This document shows positions 52,286-59,712 of a stretch of 64,000 nucleotides of DNA, piece after piece (positions within the stretch are counted from its first letter, which is position 1; the number at the start of each line of letters is the position of its first letter). The notes below the pieces were generated by a model. The model saw nothing but the letters and a program-made list of their open reading frames with translations, was not told the origin of the DNA and did not search any database. Position numbers and translations under genes: made by a program. The DNA is from Promethearchaeota archaeon (lineage in GTDB: Archaea; Asgardarchaeota; Lokiarchaeia; Sigyniarchaeales; SOKP01), in NCBI GenBank assembly GCA_018238625.1, contig JABCSY010000001.1, forward strand, positions 1-64,000, in the 5' to 3' direction.

Positions 52286-53587
52286 TTAATGAGAAGCGCA
52301 CGATATGCAAGGATCAAATGCTCTTATCATTATTTGAGTTTTTTCTTTAACAGACTCGATATCTTCTTTTTCATATAGCTTCTTAGCATATTCAGTGATC
52401 ATTTTGTTAATAATAGGCAAATTTATTTCGGTTGCAATGAAAAGCTTTACTTGATCAACGGTTTTAGCTTTATTTAAGTGATAATGATGCATTAGTATAC
52501 CTCTTGGTGCTTCGATAACCCCTATCCCATTTGATTTTTTTATTGAGTTTAGTTGTTTAAGTTGTGTTTTACTTTTTAGTGAAGTAGTATTTAATATTTC
52601 AATACTTTTTTGAATTTCGCAATAGCTTTCAATTAATTGTAAAAAGTTTAAAAATAATAAATTGCTTTTCCATTTTTTTCCAAAATTACCCATATATTCG
52701 GATATTTTATCTATCCCATAATTTTGAGTTAACCTATAGCGCGCTATTGGTCCTGTTAAAATCTTATTTTTCGAATTCGACTTAAAAGTAATCCCATAAA
52801 GATTAGAGTCTTTATCAAAATATTTTGAATAATTTTTCGCTTGAAAATCGTCGTAAGTTGTTTCACTTCGTTTAATTCTAAGGTCTCCTTCATACCTATC
52901 AAACCCCATATTATTCTTTAAGCCGAAATATATAGGGTTAGAAAGATTAAATTCTGTAGGAGGTTCAAAAGCAGAAAATAAATCTATAAAATTTTCAATT
53001 AAGGTTTCTATGTAGTAAATTCCCTTTTTTAGATATTTCTCCGTAAAAATTAAACTTTTTCGAGTAGGATTGAATATTAATCCTCCCGGAATCGGAGTAA
53101 TTGGATGTAGTGCCCTTCCTCCTATTAATTTGTTTATTTCTGAACCAATTTTTATTAAATTAAATACATTTGTCGCTAAATGAGGATTGTAATTAATTAA
53201 ATTATAAGAATCGTTATCAATAGTTTTAATTTTAAATATTTTTAATAAATCTGGAAAGGACTGTAAAAAATAATGCATAATGTGCGATTTTATTAATTCT
53301 CCAGACAATAATACCTTTCTAAGCAAAATTGATTGGTGTGATGGTTCTATTCCGTATATACTTTCTATTGCTTTGCAACTTGCAATTGTTTGAGATGCGG
53401 AGCATTGTCCACAAATTCTAGATGCAATTTTTGGAATATCTAATAGCTTTTTACCTACTAAAATATTTTCAAATCCTCTAAATACTGAAAAACTCAATTC
53501 AGTTTGATAAATTTCATCGTTTTTTAAATAAATGTTTAAGTTTCCACAACCTTCAACCCTTGTGCATGCTTCTACAACTTTATCCAT
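52286..53587 (-). CDS. mvhA: [NiFe]-hydrogenase large subunit (MvhA-like, group 3c)
   Basis: About 433 residues from ATG 53587, where TGATG overlaps the stop of the small-subunit gene. The N-terminal Ni ligand pair is SRICGQC (Cys 59/62) and the C-terminal pair DPCISC. RVEGCGNLNIYL and GGRALHPITPIPGG are further family marks. Two oddities: the His normally four residues after the second Cys (CxxC...H) is Gln66, and translation stops right after DPCISCASH, so there is no C-terminal peptide to be removed by a maturation endopeptidase. It receives or makes H2 and passes electrons through MvhG to the HdrA-MvhD fusion. Confidence 0.92.
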   Translation of the reverse strand: MDKVVEACTRVEGCGNLNIYLKNDEIYQTELSFSVFRGFENILVGKKLLDIPKIASRICGQCSASQTIASCKAIESIYGIEPSHQSILLRKVLLSGELIKSHIMHYFLQSFPDLLKIFKIKTIDNDSYNLINYNPHLATNVFNLIKIGSEINKLIGGRALHPITPIPGGLIFNPTRKSLIFTEKYLKKGIYYIETLIENFIDLFSAFEPPTEFNLSNPIYFGLKNNMGFDRYEGDLRIKRSETTYDDFQAKNYSKYFDKDSNLYGITFKSNSKNKILTGPIARYRLTQNYGIDKISEYMGNFGKKWKSNLLFLNFLQLIESYCEIQKSIEILNTTSLKSKTQLKQLNSIKKSNGIGVIEAPRGILMHHYHLNKAKTVDQVKLFIATEINLPIINKMITEYAKKLYEKEDIESVKEKTQIMIRAFDPCISCASH

Positions 53588-54351
53588 CAATCCTTCCCTC
53601 CTACATGTGATTTTGAGAACCTATAATAAATCCCTTTATATTTTCTTAGATCTTTAGAAAGATTAAAAAGGCTTAAGAAATTGATTAAATTCGAGGTAAA
53701 CCCCTTTGAAACAGGACCTAAACATCCTTCACAGGGTAATCCTTGATTTATGCAGAGATGGTCGCAGCCATCCCGAGTAACAGGGCCTAAACATAAAATC
53801 CCATCGTTCAAAAAACACGATAAATTTTCTTCCGGAAAACGAATTTCATCGTTTCTTGGAACTATCTTTTCTATTGTTAATGGTAAATCTAATTTTGCTT
53901 GGTTGTTTAAAGGACAAGTAGAACACATATTTTTTGAGCTTAGCTCGAATTTTTTGTTCTCAACTAGCCTTAATAAACAATTTCCTAAAAGTATAGATGG
54001 AGGCGGGCATCCAGGTATAATACCATCAACTTCTACAAACTTTGAAATAGGATACGCTTCTTTTTTATTTGAGAGACTAAGAATTCCCCCAAACGCTGAG
54101 CATGTACCTAATGCATATAGTTTTTTTGCATTTTTTCGTATTTCTTGAAGATACTCGATTTGATTCTTTTCTGATACGCACCCCTCTACTAGCGCTATAT
54201 CGCATTCTTTAATCTCTAAATTATCAGATATAAATGGAAAATATTCGATTTTCGTTCTTTCAAGAAATTGTGGAAATATATCTAGCGATATTAATGCTGA
54301 TATACATCCAGTACAAGAAGTTAAAGATGTAATTAAAAATTTAAGCCTCAC
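53587..54351 (-). CDS. mvhG: [NiFe]-hydrogenase small subunit (MvhG-like)
   Basis: 254 residues, start GTG 54351 inside the end of the hdrA frame (11-base overlap). SCTGCISAL is the proximal-cluster CxxC motif, ALVEGCVSEKNQIEYL follows, LYALGTCSAFGGI and VDGIIPGCPPPS complete the N-domain, and the C-terminal part has Cys groups MCSTCPLN, CLGPVTRDGCDHLC and PCEGCLGPV for more Fe-S clusters. No Tat signal, so the enzyme is cytoplasmic, as expected for group 3 hydrogenases. Confidence 0.93.
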   Translation of the reverse strand: MRLKFLITSLTSCTGCISALISLDIFPQFLERTKIEYFPFISDNLEIKECDIALVEGCVSEKNQIEYLQEIRKNAKKLYALGTCSAFGGILSLSNKKEAYPISKFVEVDGIIPGCPPPSILLGNCLLRLVENKKFELSSKNMCSTCPLNNQAKLDLPLTIEKIVPRNDEIRFPEENLSCFLNDGILCLGPVTRDGCDHLCINQGLPCEGCLGPVSKGFTSNLINFLSLFNLSKDLRKYKGIYYRFSKSHVGGKD

Positions 54352-56887
54352 TTTTAATCTCCTCCTTTAGTAAATTATAGAATTTATTAGAGATTTCAGC
54401 AAATAGCTGTCCTTCTACTCCGTTTAAACTCATCACTATTATCCGTCTGCTTAACTTTGGTCCTAGAATCTTTTTTAAAAGCCCAACTCTTTTTTTTAAT
54501 TTTTCAATCCCGTCAATATATCTACAAGAATCCTTTCTGCAACCGATAATCATAACTCCGTCAAACCCCATTTCAAGAGATTTAACAATGAATTCAGTAT
54601 CAATACGGCCAGTACAAGGAACAGAGATTATAAAAACATTAGGTTGATATAACAATTTCTTTAATCCTGCATTGTCAGCGGCAGCGTAACCGCACGATTG
54701 GCAACAAAAAGCGATGATTTTTGGTTTTTTATTGAATTTTGAGAAAATTTCGATCGTTTTTAAAATCTTTTCTGATGTATTTATATTCATTTCGATGGCA
54801 TTAGTAGGACAAACACTAACACACATACCACAAGCTTTACATTTAAACTTATCAACAGTAATTTTTTCGGAGTTTATGCTTATTGCATTGTAAGGGCAAG
54901 AAATAACGCAGAGGTTACACAATCCACATTTGTCTTCATTAATCTCTATTCCAGTATATTCTGTTATTAAATAATCGTTTGAAAGAAGTGATATTACTTT
55001 TAACGCTATGTTATTGGTGGTTGCTATAGTCGAGTGATAATTTAATGGGCCAAATATTGTTCCAACACCATAAATACCAGAAGCTAAAGTTTCTTCACTC
55101 ATAAAACCATAATCATTTAAAGTGAAGTCCATAATCTTTCTTAGAGATTTCAAATCCTTATTTGGAATTAATTTAAGGTTTAAAACAATCAAATCACTTT
55201 GAAACTCAATAGAATCCGCAATTACATAGTTAATATTCTCTTTTGTCTCAATTAATACTTTATTAGCGTAAAGAAATCTCGGATGAGTAGATTTTAGTAT
55301 TATCTCGTCTTTTTCTTTTAGTTTACTTAAATCGTAAAAAACATTAACTTCACAATCAGGGCTCTTTACTTTAATAACATCTATATACTTTAGGGTTAAA
55401 ATATCCGAATATTCACATAGATAGTTTGAAGATCCAACTTCTTGAATAATTGATATTGTTTTTACTGGTTTCCCATCAGATAATTTTACTATCTTTCCAT
55501 CAGTTAGGCCATCTGAACATAAAATTCGTTCAAATTCTGCTGAAGTTATAATATTATTTTGTGGATTATAATTATATTCTTTTAAATTTGAAGAAAGATC
55601 TGAACCAATAGCTATAACTTTAGCGCCTACTTTAATTCTTAATTCCTTAGGCTTTTCTCTTAAATTAATTGCTTTATTTGCACAAGCACGTTCACATATT
55701 CCACATTCAAGGCAGCTTTTAATATCTTCATCGTCAATAACAGGAACATAAGGATAACAATATTGAAAAGGAAAGTGAATTATTTTTCTATGCGTTAAAC
55801 CAAATTCATATAGATTAACTTTCTCTCGAGCACACACATCCACACATTGCTTACAACCTGTACATTTTGTCTCATCAACATAGCGAGGATTTTTAATTAA
55901 ACTTATAGTAAAATTGCCAACTTCTCCCGATACGCTAATTATTTCCGTATTTGTCAAGATCTCAATATTATTTTCTTTCACAATTTCCCCAATTAATTCG
56001 GAGATTAAACAAGTAGAGCAATCTCCCATATTTGAAATCTTTTGCCATCTTGCTACTTTTCCTCCTAATGTAGGAGACTTTTCAATTAGGTAACACTTAA
56101 TACCTGCCCTTGATAAGTTTAACGCTATATTCATACCAGCAATCCCTCCTCCCAGAATTGCGCAACTTTTTTCAACTTCAACTCTTTTTATCTTAATTGG
56201 TTTTTGAAGACTTACTCGATTAACTGAGGCTTCAATAAGTAATTGCGCTTTTTTCAAAGTTAAAAGGCTATCAATGTGCTTTTTACTTGAATAATGTACC
56301 CAACAACATTGTTCTCTTATATTTGCAATCTCAATATTAGCATTATCAATTATATTATGAAAAAGACGTTCAAATACATGTTGATGTGTTTTAGGAGAAC
56401 AGGCAGCGATAACAATTTTATTTACGAAGTTATCAGTAATCCAATTATTAATTTTATCTTGGTTTTTTTCTTGACATAAATTATCAAGAATTTTAACTGA
56501 GACTACATTATTTATTTTACTTGCATAGTTTTCTAAGGAATTAATGTTAAGGACATTTGAAACTTCTGTATTACAATTACAGATGATAACACCTATTCTG
56601 TTTATTTCGCTTCCTTTTGATTTTAAATAGTCTATTTCCTCTCCAGATAAAATTCTTTTATTTAATCCTAATATCCTTAAAACTCTTTTACCGTCATCTG
56701 TTAAATAATATGATTTTTTGTCTTTACTTACTAAATTATTAAGCTTTTTCAAATGAAAATTTAATTGCCCTGTTTGTTCTATACCTAACTTCATCATTAA
56801 TTCAGTATATGGAATAAAACCTTCTTCTTCGAGAATGTATAAGAGTTTTCTTCTGATTGGATGAGCTAAAATTGAATAAATATCCAT
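54341..56887 (-). CDS. Winged-helix-HdrA-MvhD triple fusion (electron-bifurcating hydrogenase/heterodisulfide reductase subunit)
   Basis: 848 residues in three parts. Residues about 1-75 are an ArsR-like winged helix (SILAHPIRRKLLYILEEEG, TGQLNFHLKKLNNL, SYYLTDDGKRVLRIL). Residues about 97-700 are a complete HdrA: the N-terminal cluster domain (VIICNCNTEVSNV, AACSPKTHQHVF), FAD site LGGGIAGMNIAL (about 245-256), GDCSTCLIS, and four ferredoxin motifs at about 342-352, 392-402, 653-663 and 682-692. Residues about 720-820 are MvhD (FCCQSCGYAAADNAG, VPCTGRIDTEFI, GCRKDSCRY). It is the first gene of the operon with mvhG and mvhA. No hdrB/hdrC is nearby. All cysteines are Cys, none is replaced by an in-frame TGA. 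Confidence 0.9.
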   Translation of the reverse strand: MDIYSILAHPIRRKLLYILEEEGFIPYTELMMKLGIEQTGQLNFHLKKLNNLVSKDKKSYYLTDDGKRVLRILGLNKRILSGEEIDYLKSKGSEINRIGVIICNCNTEVSNVLNINSLENYASKINNVVSVKILDNLCQEKNQDKINNWITDNFVNKIVIAACSPKTHQHVFERLFHNIIDNANIEIANIREQCCWVHYSSKKHIDSLLTLKKAQLLIEASVNRVSLQKPIKIKRVEVEKSCAILGGGIAGMNIALNLSRAGIKCYLIEKSPTLGGKVARWQKISNMGDCSTCLISELIGEIVKENNIEILTNTEIISVSGEVGNFTISLIKNPRYVDETKCTGCKQCVDVCAREKVNLYEFGLTHRKIIHFPFQYCYPYVPVIDDEDIKSCLECGICERACANKAINLREKPKELRIKVGAKVIAIGSDLSSNLKEYNYNPQNNIITSAEFERILCSDGLTDGKIVKLSDGKPVKTISIIQEVGSSNYLCEYSDILTLKYIDVIKVKSPDCEVNVFYDLSKLKEKDEIILKSTHPRFLYANKVLIETKENINYVIADSIEFQSDLIVLNLKLIPNKDLKSLRKIMDFTLNDYGFMSEETLASGIYGVGTIFGPLNYHSTIATTNNIALKVISLLSNDYLITEYTGIEINEDKCGLCNLCVISCPYNAISINSEKITVDKFKCKACGMCVSVCPTNAIEMNINTSEKILKTIEIFSKFNKKPKIIAFCCQSCGYAAADNAGLKKLLYQPNVFIISVPCTGRIDTEFIVKSLEMGFDGVMIIGCRKDSCRYIDGIEKLKKRVGLLKKILGPKLSRRIIVMSLNGVEGQLFAEISNKFYNLLKEEIKSEA

Positions 56888-57007
56888 TTCTGAGCTTTCC
56901 TATTGATTTTTTATTTTAAATTTATTTTGTTAAAAAAAAAAATTTGACAAATTATTTTTTCTTCATGACAATATATGTTGTAAAAATATATAAATGTGTT
57001 AGAAAAT

Positions 57008-57019
57008 GATCATATGATC
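57008..57019. promoter_or_regulatory. Perfect 12-base palindrome GATCATATGATC, candidate operator
   Basis: GATCATATGATC reads identically on both strands and sits midway between the divergent starts at 56887 and 57210. Its placement makes it a candidate binding site for a dimeric winged-helix regulator, possibly the winged-helix domain of the adjacent HdrA fusion itself. This is inference from position and symmetry. Confidence 0.4.
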
Positions 57020-57096
57020 CGCGAATTTCATTAATAAAAATGACGATTTTCGATTAACTAAAAAATTTGTTTAGAAAATAATTTTGATAATATTTC

Positions 57097-57164
57097 TTAT
57101 CAATATGTTAAAAAATTTTCTTGTCAAATTCTTTTTATTTTAGGCTTATGACAATTTAATTAGG
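57097..57164 (+). promoter_or_regulatory. Upstream element shared with 62032-62099 (copy 1)
   Basis: The first 38 bases match 62032-62069 at 33 of 38 positions without a gap, including a 14-base stretch ending TCAAATTCTTT with one mismatch. Similarity continues with one gap through GCTTA and ATTTAATTAG. It ends 45 bases before ATG 57210 and includes the likely TATA region (CTTTTTATTTT). Read by eye. Confidence 0.5.
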
Positions 57165-57209
57165 TAAGTATTTTTTTAAAAAGTTGAAATAAAAGAGGTG
57201 TATTATTAT

Positions 57210-57827
57210 ATGGAAGTATTGGAATTGAAACCAGTAAAAAATAAAAAAATAATAGTGTATATGTCCTCAAAAGAAAATGGTAGGTATTTTCAAAATCAAG
57301 ATACATCAAGATTAACTGATTTTCTCAAAAAGAAAGATGTTAACTTTGTAACCGTAGATTTTCAAGTAGATATGAAAGTGTTTAAGAAAACACCTTTTGC
57401 ACAAACATTAGATAAACTTGGAATACCATATATTCAAGTAGATATTCCAGATTATGCAATGGGATATCTTTACGAAGAAATTGTCGAAAAACAAGAACTT
57501 CAAAATGAATTATTTGAAGAATACGACAATATGAGCGATAAAGAATCTTTCAAAGGGCAAAGTCTAAAAAATTGGATTGACATGCTAAGCGAAGAAATTC
57601 AAGAAAGAGAGATTTTTTTAAGCTTGAAACTAAGACCACAGTGGATCGTAAAAAAAATGCTAGATTTTGCAAATCGTTTTGAAAATGAAGTGGTTTCTTT
57701 TGTACATTTTGTTCAAGAGGATATTTGCGAGGATATTTGCCCTCAAGTCGTTGCAAATTTAAGAGATTTGGGAGTAAAAGTAATTTCCTATACTAAAAAA
57801 CACACAATTCAAAATATTATATTTTAA
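57210..57827 (+). CDS. Unknown protein A of the C1 cluster (205 residues)
   Basis: Starts at ATG 57210, nine bases after GAGGTG; a GTG within that site would add four residues. It begins MEVLELKPVKNKKIIVYMSS, nearly repeating the start of the next gene (MPEVLELKPLKDKHLKLIMV). Predicted strand-helix alternation with TLDKLGIPYIQVDIPDYAMGYLYEEIVEK and a C-terminal VVANLRDLGVKVISYTKKHTIQNI suggests an alpha/beta (Rossmann-like) fold without a recognisable nucleotide motif. Acidic overall. Followed 23 bases later by its paralogue, then mtdB. No known family recognised. Confidence 0.7.
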   Translation: MEVLELKPVKNKKIIVYMSSKENGRYFQNQDTSRLTDFLKKKDVNFVTVDFQVDMKVFKKTPFAQTLDKLGIPYIQVDIPDYAMGYLYEEIVEKQELQNELFEEYDNMSDKESFKGQSLKNWIDMLSEEIQEREIFLSLKLRPQWIVKKMLDFANRFENEVVSFVHFVQEDICEDICPQVVANLRDLGVKVISYTKKHTIQNIIF

Positions 57828-57850
57828 TTAAAAAAAAGGAGTTAAAAAAA

Positions 57851-58582
57851 ATGCCAGAAGTATTAGAATTAAAGCCATTAAAAGATAAGCATTTAAAGCT
57901 TATCATGGTAGAAAGTGAGTTTCCAATAGATTGGTGGTTCGAAGTTCCTAAAGAAAAAAAGGAAGATTTGCTATGGTCTTTACATCTTATTAGCAAAGAA
58001 TATCTTCAGCTCATCGATGGTTTAATAGACAAATATTCACCTGATTTTGCTTTAGAAGAAAAACCTAATTTTTGGGATGACCCGTTAAACCCTAACGATC
58101 CTCTAAAAACATTACTCAAAAAGAAAGGAATTCGATTTAAACATGCTGATATCTCTGAAAATGCGGAATTTTATCTTTCTGCTGCTTTGGATGAACACAG
58201 AAGTATGCTACAAACACTTGAAAAACGAATCAAAGAGATAATTACAGAAAATGGTGGTGTTCCTTCCGAAGATGAACTTTTCCAACAATTAGTTTTATGG
58301 AAGGACTATCTCAAAAATGATTATGACTCACAAGAAGATGAAATACGATATAAAGTTAGAGAAGCTTGGATGATGATGAATACTCTAAACCTTGCAAAGG
58401 AGATTAAAGGGAAAAAATTAAAGGGGTTATTTATTTGCGATTTAAGGCACTTTGAAGGCTTAGATAAGTTAGCAAACGATTTAGGCATCGATACAGAGCA
58501 GATTAAAATTAAAAGAACTATTAAAACCGCAGAAATCGAAAAAGAGTATGAAGAAGAGGTAGAAGTTGAAATATCTAAATAA
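57851..58582 (+). CDS. Unknown protein B of the C1 cluster, paralogue of protein A (243 residues)
   Basis: A GGAG ribosome binding site precedes ATG 57851. The N-terminal VLELKPLKDK and the later LKTLLKKKGIRFKHADISENAEFYLSAALDEHRSMLQTLEKRI parallel protein A (LDKLGIPYIQVDIPDYAMGYLYEEIVEKQELQNEL), and LKGLFICDLRHFEGLDKLANDLGIDTEQIKIKRTIK matches its C-terminal region. They are therefore diverged tandem copies. The tail is a Glu-rich stretch. Function unknown; immediate downstream mtdB (54 bases) suggests a link with C1 metabolism. Confidence 0.7.
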   Translation: MPEVLELKPLKDKHLKLIMVESEFPIDWWFEVPKEKKEDLLWSLHLISKEYLQLIDGLIDKYSPDFALEEKPNFWDDPLNPNDPLKTLLKKKGIRFKHADISENAEFYLSAALDEHRSMLQTLEKRIKEIITENGGVPSEDELFQQLVLWKDYLKNDYDSQEDEIRYKVREAWMMMNTLNLAKEIKGKKLKGLFICDLRHFEGLDKLANDLGIDTEQIKIKRTIKTAEIEKEYEEEVEVEISK

Positions 58583-58636
58583 TTTTTTTTTTAGTTATAA
58601 TTTCTATGAATTTTATAGTTTAAATAACGATGTGAG

Positions 58637-59650
58637 ATGAGAAAAATTACTCAAAATGATGAAATTGGAAATAAAATTGAAAGTATTCTCGGTAAAAAAT
58701 CAATAATAGAATTGACGCCAATTAAAATAAAGAAAAAGGATAGTTCAGATAAGATTTGCTATTTTTTTGACACGGATGATAACGCTTCTCCGTTTGACAT
58801 AAACATGGCTTACGACGCTGGTTTTGATATCGTTGTGCCAATAAGTAAAATGACGGCGGATCAAGTTCCTAAACTTGTCCAGGATGCTATATTTTCACGT
58901 AAACCTAAAGCACGGACAACATTTTTTATTGGGGGATCTAATGTAAAGGAGGGGGAAAAAATCGCTAGGAAAGTCATTGAATCCTTAGTACCTCCATTTG
59001 AATGTCCCGTAATAATAGATCCAAGGGGTTCTCATACTACTGCTTCTGCTGTTGTAGCTAAGACTTTATACGACGCTAAAAATATCCATAAAATTAGTGA
59101 TTTAAAAGGAGAAAAAGTCGTAATCTATGGGGCAGGCCCAGTTGCCAGAATTGCTGCTATATTAGCAGCAAAAGAAGGGTTGAATGTATTTTTAGTTGAA
59201 ACTTGGGATAAATCGAACGAAGAATTTATAAAAAATCTTGCTAAAGAAGTAACCGAAGAAGCTGGCGAGGGTGCAACCGAGATTAAAGGGGTGTTTGCGC
59301 CTGAAAAAGAACAAAGATATGATGTTGCTAAAGATGCGCTTATTATCTGGTCTTTAGCTGCTGCTGGTGTTGAAATTTTATCAAGCAATCTAATGGAAAG
59401 ATTAGAAGGTAAGAAAATTGTAGTAGATATCAATTTAGTTCCCCCTTATGGAATTGAAGGAATAAGACCAAAACACGATAATAAAGAAATATATTCAGGA
59501 ATTTTTGGAATCGGAGCATTAGCATTAGGTCGATTAAAAGCAAATTCGGAGGGAGAAATATTGAAAGAAGCAACAAAAACTAAAGGTACAAAGGTATTTG
59601 ATTATAGCTATGCGTTCGAAGTTGCTAAAAAATTGTTATCTAAGATTTAA
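58637..59650 (+). CDS. mtdB: NAD(P)-dependent methylene-tetrahydromethanopterin dehydrogenase (MtdB-like)
   Basis: 337 residues. SPFDINMAYDAGFD, VQDAIFSRKP, GTTFFIGGSN-like TFFIGGSNVKEG, PPFECPVIIDPRGSHTTASAVVA and VVIYGAGPVARIAAILAAKEGLNVFLV (dinucleotide-binding) follow the MtdB family known from methylotrophic bacteria. IFGIGALALGRLK completes the match. It oxidises or makes methylene-H4MPT with NAD(P). The start carries about 40 extra residues compared with the minimal enzyme. It lies between the unknown pair and cdc48, all on the plus strand. Confidence 0.88.
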   Translation: MRKITQNDEIGNKIESILGKKSIIELTPIKIKKKDSSDKICYFFDTDDNASPFDINMAYDAGFDIVVPISKMTADQVPKLVQDAIFSRKPKARTTFFIGGSNVKEGEKIARKVIESLVPPFECPVIIDPRGSHTTASAVVAKTLYDAKNIHKISDLKGEKVVIYGAGPVARIAAILAAKEGLNVFLVETWDKSNEEFIKNLAKEVTEEAGEGATEIKGVFAPEKEQRYDVAKDALIIWSLAAAGVEILSSNLMERLEGKKIVVDINLVPPYGIEGIRPKHDNKEIYSGIFGIGALALGRLKANSEGEILKEATKTKGTKVFDYSYAFEVAKKLLSKI

Positions 59651-59712
59651 ATTCTTAAATTTTTATTTTTTTTTTTTATTGATTTATTAAATAGTTTTTA
59701 AAGGGGAATAAA

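Larger units (their letters stand above)
56888..57209. other. Divergent regulatory region between the Hdr/Mvh operon and the C1 cluster
   Basis: 322 bases without a gene. It holds TATA-like A/T runs around 56982-56995, a 14-base imperfect palindrome at 56968-56981, the perfect palindrome at 57008-57019, two TTGWCAAATT motifs on the plus strand (56944 and 57121), and the 38-base element shared with the promoter region at 62032. It must contain the promoters of both divergent operons. Confidence 0.55.

Noticed and set aside
54341-56887. Possible selenocysteine (in-frame TGA) in HdrA or the hydrogenase subunits, as in some Asgard genomes
   Set aside because: All three frames are uninterrupted and the expected Cys positions are Cys; the large subunit ends at TAA.
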